From an uncultured bacterium (GTDB taxonomy: Bacteria; Bacillota; Clostridia; Lachnospirales; Lachnospiraceae), in assembly GCA_946543095.1 (NCBI GenBank), contig CAMNLO010000109.1:1-6073 (forward strand): a stretch of 6,073 nucleotides of DNA, given 5' to 3'. Below, piece after piece: positions 5,787 to 6,073 of this stretch (within the stretch, counting starts at the first letter, position 1; every line of letters begins with the position of its first letter). The position numbers and the translations under genes are program-made. The notes beneath the pieces were generated by a model. That model saw only the letters and a program-made list of their open reading frames with translations. It made no database searches and had not been told where the DNA came from.

Positions 5787-6073
5787 TCATAAGGGGATGA
5801 TACTCCCCGACTCCAGTTTCAAGCACCTGTCCAACGCCCGAATCTCCTCTTCGTCATGAGTGGCGATCAACAGGGTCCCTCCCAGCTTCTTATACTGCAA
5901 AAACCATTCTCTGATCTCACGCTTTACTTCCATATCCAGCGCCGCGGTGGGCTCGTCCATTAACAGAAGCGGCTGGCCCAGGCATACGCTGGCGCAGATG
6001 GACACCCGCCTTTTCATGCCCCCGGAAAGCCGTTTCACCGGGGTGTTCAGAATCTCCTCCAGATGAAACATAC
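5787..6073 (-). CDS. ABC transporter ATP-binding protein, N-terminal part outside the window
   Basis: The frame is open to the right edge, so the beginning, including Walker A, is missing. The 94 residues after the first in-window Met carry the ABC signature 'LSGGMKRRVS' (about 16-25), Walker B 'LLLMDEPTAALD' with the D-loop (35-46), and the switch histidine in 'ATHD' (about 70-73). These give the C-terminal half of a nucleotide-binding domain of the kind that energises ABC-2 exporters. The in-window Met at 6071 lies just before the signature region, so it is internal and not the start. The stop is followed after 19 nt by the propeller gene, and the permease comes next, so all three probably form one operon. 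The ATPase would act at the cytoplasmic face of the permease. Confidence 0.92.
   Translation of the reverse strand, partial: MFHLEEILNTPVKRLSGGMKRRVSICASVCLGQPLLLMDEPTAALDMEVKREIREWFLQYKKLGGTLLIATHDEEEIRALDRCLKLESGSIIPL

Noticed and set aside
1..6073. CRISPR array, tRNA, rRNA or a transposase gene
   Set aside because: No regularly spaced identical repeats of CRISPR type, no tRNA-like cloverleaf, no rRNA sequence and no transposase motif were seen on either strand.

Overview
All genes in the window lie on the minus strand, so transcription runs from high to low coordinates. Sampled coding DNA is about 58% GC. The proteins look like those of a Bacillota/Clostridia organism, most plausibly a Lachnospiraceae gut anaerobe. 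That assignment is an inference from the HisC sequence style, the 'FDPMTGxP' N-terminal motif and the strong GGAGG-type ribosome binding sites. No taxonomic marker is present.

The right part (6073 to 1964) looks like one operon. It encodes the C-terminal end of an ABC transporter ATPase (cut by the window edge), then a 523-residue single-pass membrane protein with a Gly/Pro/Met-rich cytoplasmic N-terminus and a probable extracytoplasmic beta-propeller, then a 737-residue ABC-2-type permease. The gaps between them are 19 and 18 nt. Together they suggest an ABC exporter with a dedicated propeller-type partner; the substrate is unknown. The permease contains two half-transporters joined by a charged linker made of three 16-residue repeats, and its second half appears to stop early.

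The stretch from 1963 down to 1503 (about 460 bp) has no credible gene and is partly AT-rich (about 40% GC by hand count over 1741-1860). It holds a 101-bp imperfect palindrome with 20-bp arms (1834-1934), an extended -10 promoter-like site facing hisC (1778-1786), and a cluster of four hairpins (1595-1746) that would lie in the hisC leader RNA. These could be a dispersed repeat element, a structured RNA, or both. This is the least explained part of the window.

The left part holds hisC (histidinol-phosphate aminotransferase), which carries an unusual hydrophilic insertion of about 29 residues. It overlaps by 8 bp the start of a small integral membrane protein of the COG2426 / 'small multi-drug export' family, which runs off the left edge. 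These two genes are probably co-transcribed and translationally coupled, separately from the ABC operon.
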